From NCBI RefSeq assembly GCF_029892485.1, contig NZ_JARXVG010000001.1, positions 682,001-746,000 on the forward strand: DNA of 64,000 nucleotides. Reading direction: 5' to 3'. Below, one piece after another: positions 62,372 through 64,000 of the stretch; the stretch's first letter is position 1, and each line of letters begins with the position of its first letter. The position numbers were made by a program, and so were the translations under genes. The notes under the pieces were generated by a model, which did not search any database, had not been told where the DNA came from, and was given only the letters and a program-made list of their open reading frames with translations. This DNA comes from Variovorax boronicumulans (lineage in GTDB: Bacteria; Pseudomonadota; Gammaproteobacteria; Burkholderiales; Burkholderiaceae_C).

Positions 62372-62785
62372 TCAATCTTTCGGTGGTGAAAACGCCGGTG
62401 ATTTCTTCGCGGCATGTGCGATCCAGTCGCCGTCCCCGATCACCGGATGGTCCCCAATCCGCGAAGGATGGATCTCGTAGACCAGGCAATCGAACCACCG
62501 CGCACCAACCGCCACGCGAACCTCGCGCTTGATGTACTCGCCCGAATCGTCCTCGGCCACTTCTTCCAGAAGATCGAGCGCCGCCTCGACCGCAGGCTCG
62601 ATGCGGTAGACCTCGCCCTTCACGCGCCCCGCGCCGCCGAGCACGATGCCCGGATAAGCGCCGAGGTCGTGCAGCGCCCCGGCAATGCTCGCTTCTCCGA
62701 CGAACACAGGCGCTGGCCGGAAGCGCGCGATGTCGTTGCGCCCATTCCGGCGCAGCGTGCCGTAGACAAAAACGTGGGGCATCAT
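62372..62785 (-). CDS. Gamma-glutamylcyclotransferase-like (AIG2/GGCT) family protein
   Basis: A 137-residue protein from the ATG at 62785 (MMPHVFVYGTLRRNGRN); another ATG follows directly. VFVYGTLRR is the family signature (YGSL/YGTL) and binds the gamma-glutamyl group. The candidate catalytic Glu lies in LDLLEEVAEDD, followed by KREVRVAVGARWFDCLVYE. The family cyclises gamma-glutamyl amines or peptides, but the substrate is not known here. It is a single gene ahead of aceA on the same strand. Confidence 0.85.
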   Translation of the reverse strand: MMPHVFVYGTLRRNGRNDIARFRPAPVFVGEASIAGALHDLGAYPGIVLGGAGRVKGEVYRIEPAVEAALDLLEEVAEDDSGEYIKREVRVAVGARWFDCLVYEIHPSRIGDHPVIGDGDWIAHAAKKSPAFSPPKD

Positions 62786-62825
62786 CGAATCCGCTTTCTT
62801 TCGCAACAACAAGAACTTCAGTCTA

Positions 62826-63752
62826 TTGAACTCCGCTGCCCCCGCATCCGGCCGCCTCGTCGCCTACGGCTGCCTGGCCTTGAGCATGTCGCTCGTCGGC
62901 GCCTACGTCGCCCTCTCCAAGCCCCTCGTTGCCGCGTTCCCGGTGCTGCTGCTCGCATGGCTGCGCTTCGGCATCGCCGCACTGGCCATGCCTCACTGGC
63001 TCAAGCGCGGCGCGGACGAACCGCCGATGACGGCACGCACGCGCTGGCTCGTCTTCCTCGAATCGTTCCTCGGCAACTTCCTGTTCTCGATCTGCATGCT
63101 GTACGGAGTGAGCCTGACGAGCGCGGTGTCGGCGGGCGTGATCATGGCGTCGATTCCCGCGGTGGTCGCGGTGGCGAGCTGGCTGTTCCTGCGCGAACGC
63201 ATCACGGTGCGCATCGGTCTGGCCATTGCATGCGCCGCGCTCGGCATCGGCCTGCTGGCCCTCAGCCCCGCGCATGCGCCTGCATCGCCCGATGCGGCCA
63301 GCTCATCGTCGATGCCGTGGCTCGGCAACCTGCTGGTGTTCTGTGCGGTGCTGTGCGAGACCGCCTATGCAGTGATCGGCAAGTCGCTCACCGGCCGGCT
63401 CGGCCCCAAGCGCATTGCGTCGCTGATCAACCTCTGGGGCTTCGTGCTCTCGACGCCCTTCGGCATCTGGTTCGCGTTGTCGTTCGACTTCGGCGCGGTG
63501 CACGGCGGCATCTGGGCCCTGCTCGCGGTCTACGCACTCGCCGCGAGCATCTGGACAGTGTGGCTCTGGATGACGGGCCTGCGCCATGTTCCCGCTGCGC
63601 AGGCCGGTGTTTTCGCAGTGATGCTGCCCGTCAGCGCGGCCCTCGTGGGCGTGCTCGTGCTCGGTGAAAACCTCTCTTCGCCACAGCTGCTCGCATTCGC
63701 GATTGCACTCGTGGGCGTGGTGCTTGCGACCTGGCCTGGGCGCCGAACGTGA
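62826..63752 (+). CDS. EamA/DMT-family transporter
   Basis: A 308-residue membrane protein with about ten hydrophobic helices arranged as two repeats (ALSMSLVGAYVALSKPLVAA, then VLLLAWLRFGIAALAMPHWL; VFAVMLPVSAALVGVLVLGE near the end), typical of EamA exporters. The first codon is a TTG with a weak ribosome-binding site; the internal ATG at 62886 would cut the first helix. The substrate is unknown (metabolite efflux is usual). It is divergent from the GGCT gene. Confidence 0.88.
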   Translation: MNSAAPASGRLVAYGCLALSMSLVGAYVALSKPLVAAFPVLLLAWLRFGIAALAMPHWLKRGADEPPMTARTRWLVFLESFLGNFLFSICMLYGVSLTSAVSAGVIMASIPAVVAVASWLFLRERITVRIGLAIACAALGIGLLALSPAHAPASPDAASSSSMPWLGNLLVFCAVLCETAYAVIGKSLTGRLGPKRIASLINLWGFVLSTPFGIWFALSFDFGAVHGGIWALLAVYALAASIWTVWLWMTGLRHVPAAQAGVFAVMLPVSAALVGVLVLGENLSSPQLLAFAIALVGVVLATWPGRRT

Positions 63753-63907
63753 AAAACGAGGCTTCTCCCCTCTGAAAAAACAACAACTCCCAATGAAAAA
63801 ACCGTTTTTTCCCTTGGAAACGCGTTTTTTCTCCTTTAGCATCCGCATTGCCACTGGAGACGCAAGTTTTTCATTGGTGAATGTTCAACCAAAAAAGGAA
63901 ATCAACC

Positions 63908-64000
63908 ATGGCAACTGCAAAGAAGGCTCCGGCCAAGAAAGCTCCGGCAAAGAAGGCCGCCCCCGCAAAGAAGGCTGCGGCTCCTGCGAAGAAGGCTGCA
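63908..64000 (+). CDS. Histone H1-like Lys/Ala/Pro-rich DNA-binding protein (partial)
   Basis: The first 31 codons of a protein cut by the window edge. AAAGGA precedes the ATG. The text is MATAKKAPAKKAPAKKAAPA with further AKKA repeats, as in the H1-like nucleoid proteins of Burkholderiales. The DNA upstream has two T6 tracts and A-runs of possible regulatory or bendable nature. The end and length are unknown. Confidence 0.85.
   Translation, partial: MATAKKAPAKKAPAKKAAPAKKAAAPAKKAA

Overview
The window looks like a chromosome segment of a high-GC betaproteobacterium of the order Burkholderiales, most likely Comamonadaceae and Variovorax-like. This rests on the housekeeping block at the right end (aceA, then thrS-infC-rpmI-rplT-pheS-pheT-ihfA-merR-tRNA-Pro, all on the minus strand) and on the Lys/Ala/Pro-rich histone H1-like gene that starts at the right edge. 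The genus is an inference from gene content.

Region 1 (27-9905, minus strand) is a contact-dependent inhibition module: a 3143-residue CdiA/FhaB-type two-partner-secretion exoprotein with a C-terminal EndoU-like RNase toxin, followed 3 bp later by a small AT-rich immunity gene. No CdiB-type transporter is visible. A cupin-type XRE regulator follows at 10.4-11.1 kb.

Region 2 (11.2-18.4 kb, minus strand) is a Wadjet-type SMC plasmid-defence operon. Its four genes are joined by 4-bp overlaps in the order jetC-jetB-jetA-jetD, with an unrecognised 189-residue gene upstream.

Region 3 (18.4-30.2 kb) is a patchwork of single genes: PhoD-like phosphatase, lipase-like lipoprotein, two related unknown proteins, a possible PD-(D/E)XK protein, a CBS protein with a HEPN-like motif and a uracil-DNA-glycosylase-like protein. 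A family of short imperfect palindromes (left arm GATAAC, right arm TTATCG) punctuates them, and an IS66-family insertion sequence with a frameshifted tnpC interrupts them. The layout resembles an integron-like cassette array, but no integron integrase is visible and the repeats are not canonical attC sites.

Region 4 (30.2-47.0 kb) holds two more defence systems. One is a short prokaryotic Argonaute with a SIR2-APAZ partner (SPARSA type), divergent from an unknown 461-residue gene. The other is a five-gene, fully overlapping operon with a DUF1998 DEAH helicase (DruE) and a DUF4338 protein (DruA), that is, Druantia type I-like with an apparently permuted gene order.

Region 5 (47.3-52.4 kb) is an integrative-element end: tyrosine recombinase, a possibly FtsZ/tubulin-like protein, a lipoprotein, a small XRE regulator and a conserved small protein. 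It abuts the 3' end of tRNA-Pro(GGG), so the material on its left is probably a tRNA-associated genomic island. The far end of the island was not located.

Region 6 (52.4-64.0 kb) is core chromosome. Points of regulatory interest are a 24-codon leader peptide with three Thr and four consecutive Phe codons ahead of an attenuator-like hairpin just upstream of thrS, a non-AUG (ATC) start for infC, a terminator-like hairpin between rplT and pheS, and a perfect 9+9 bp palindrome upstream of aceA.
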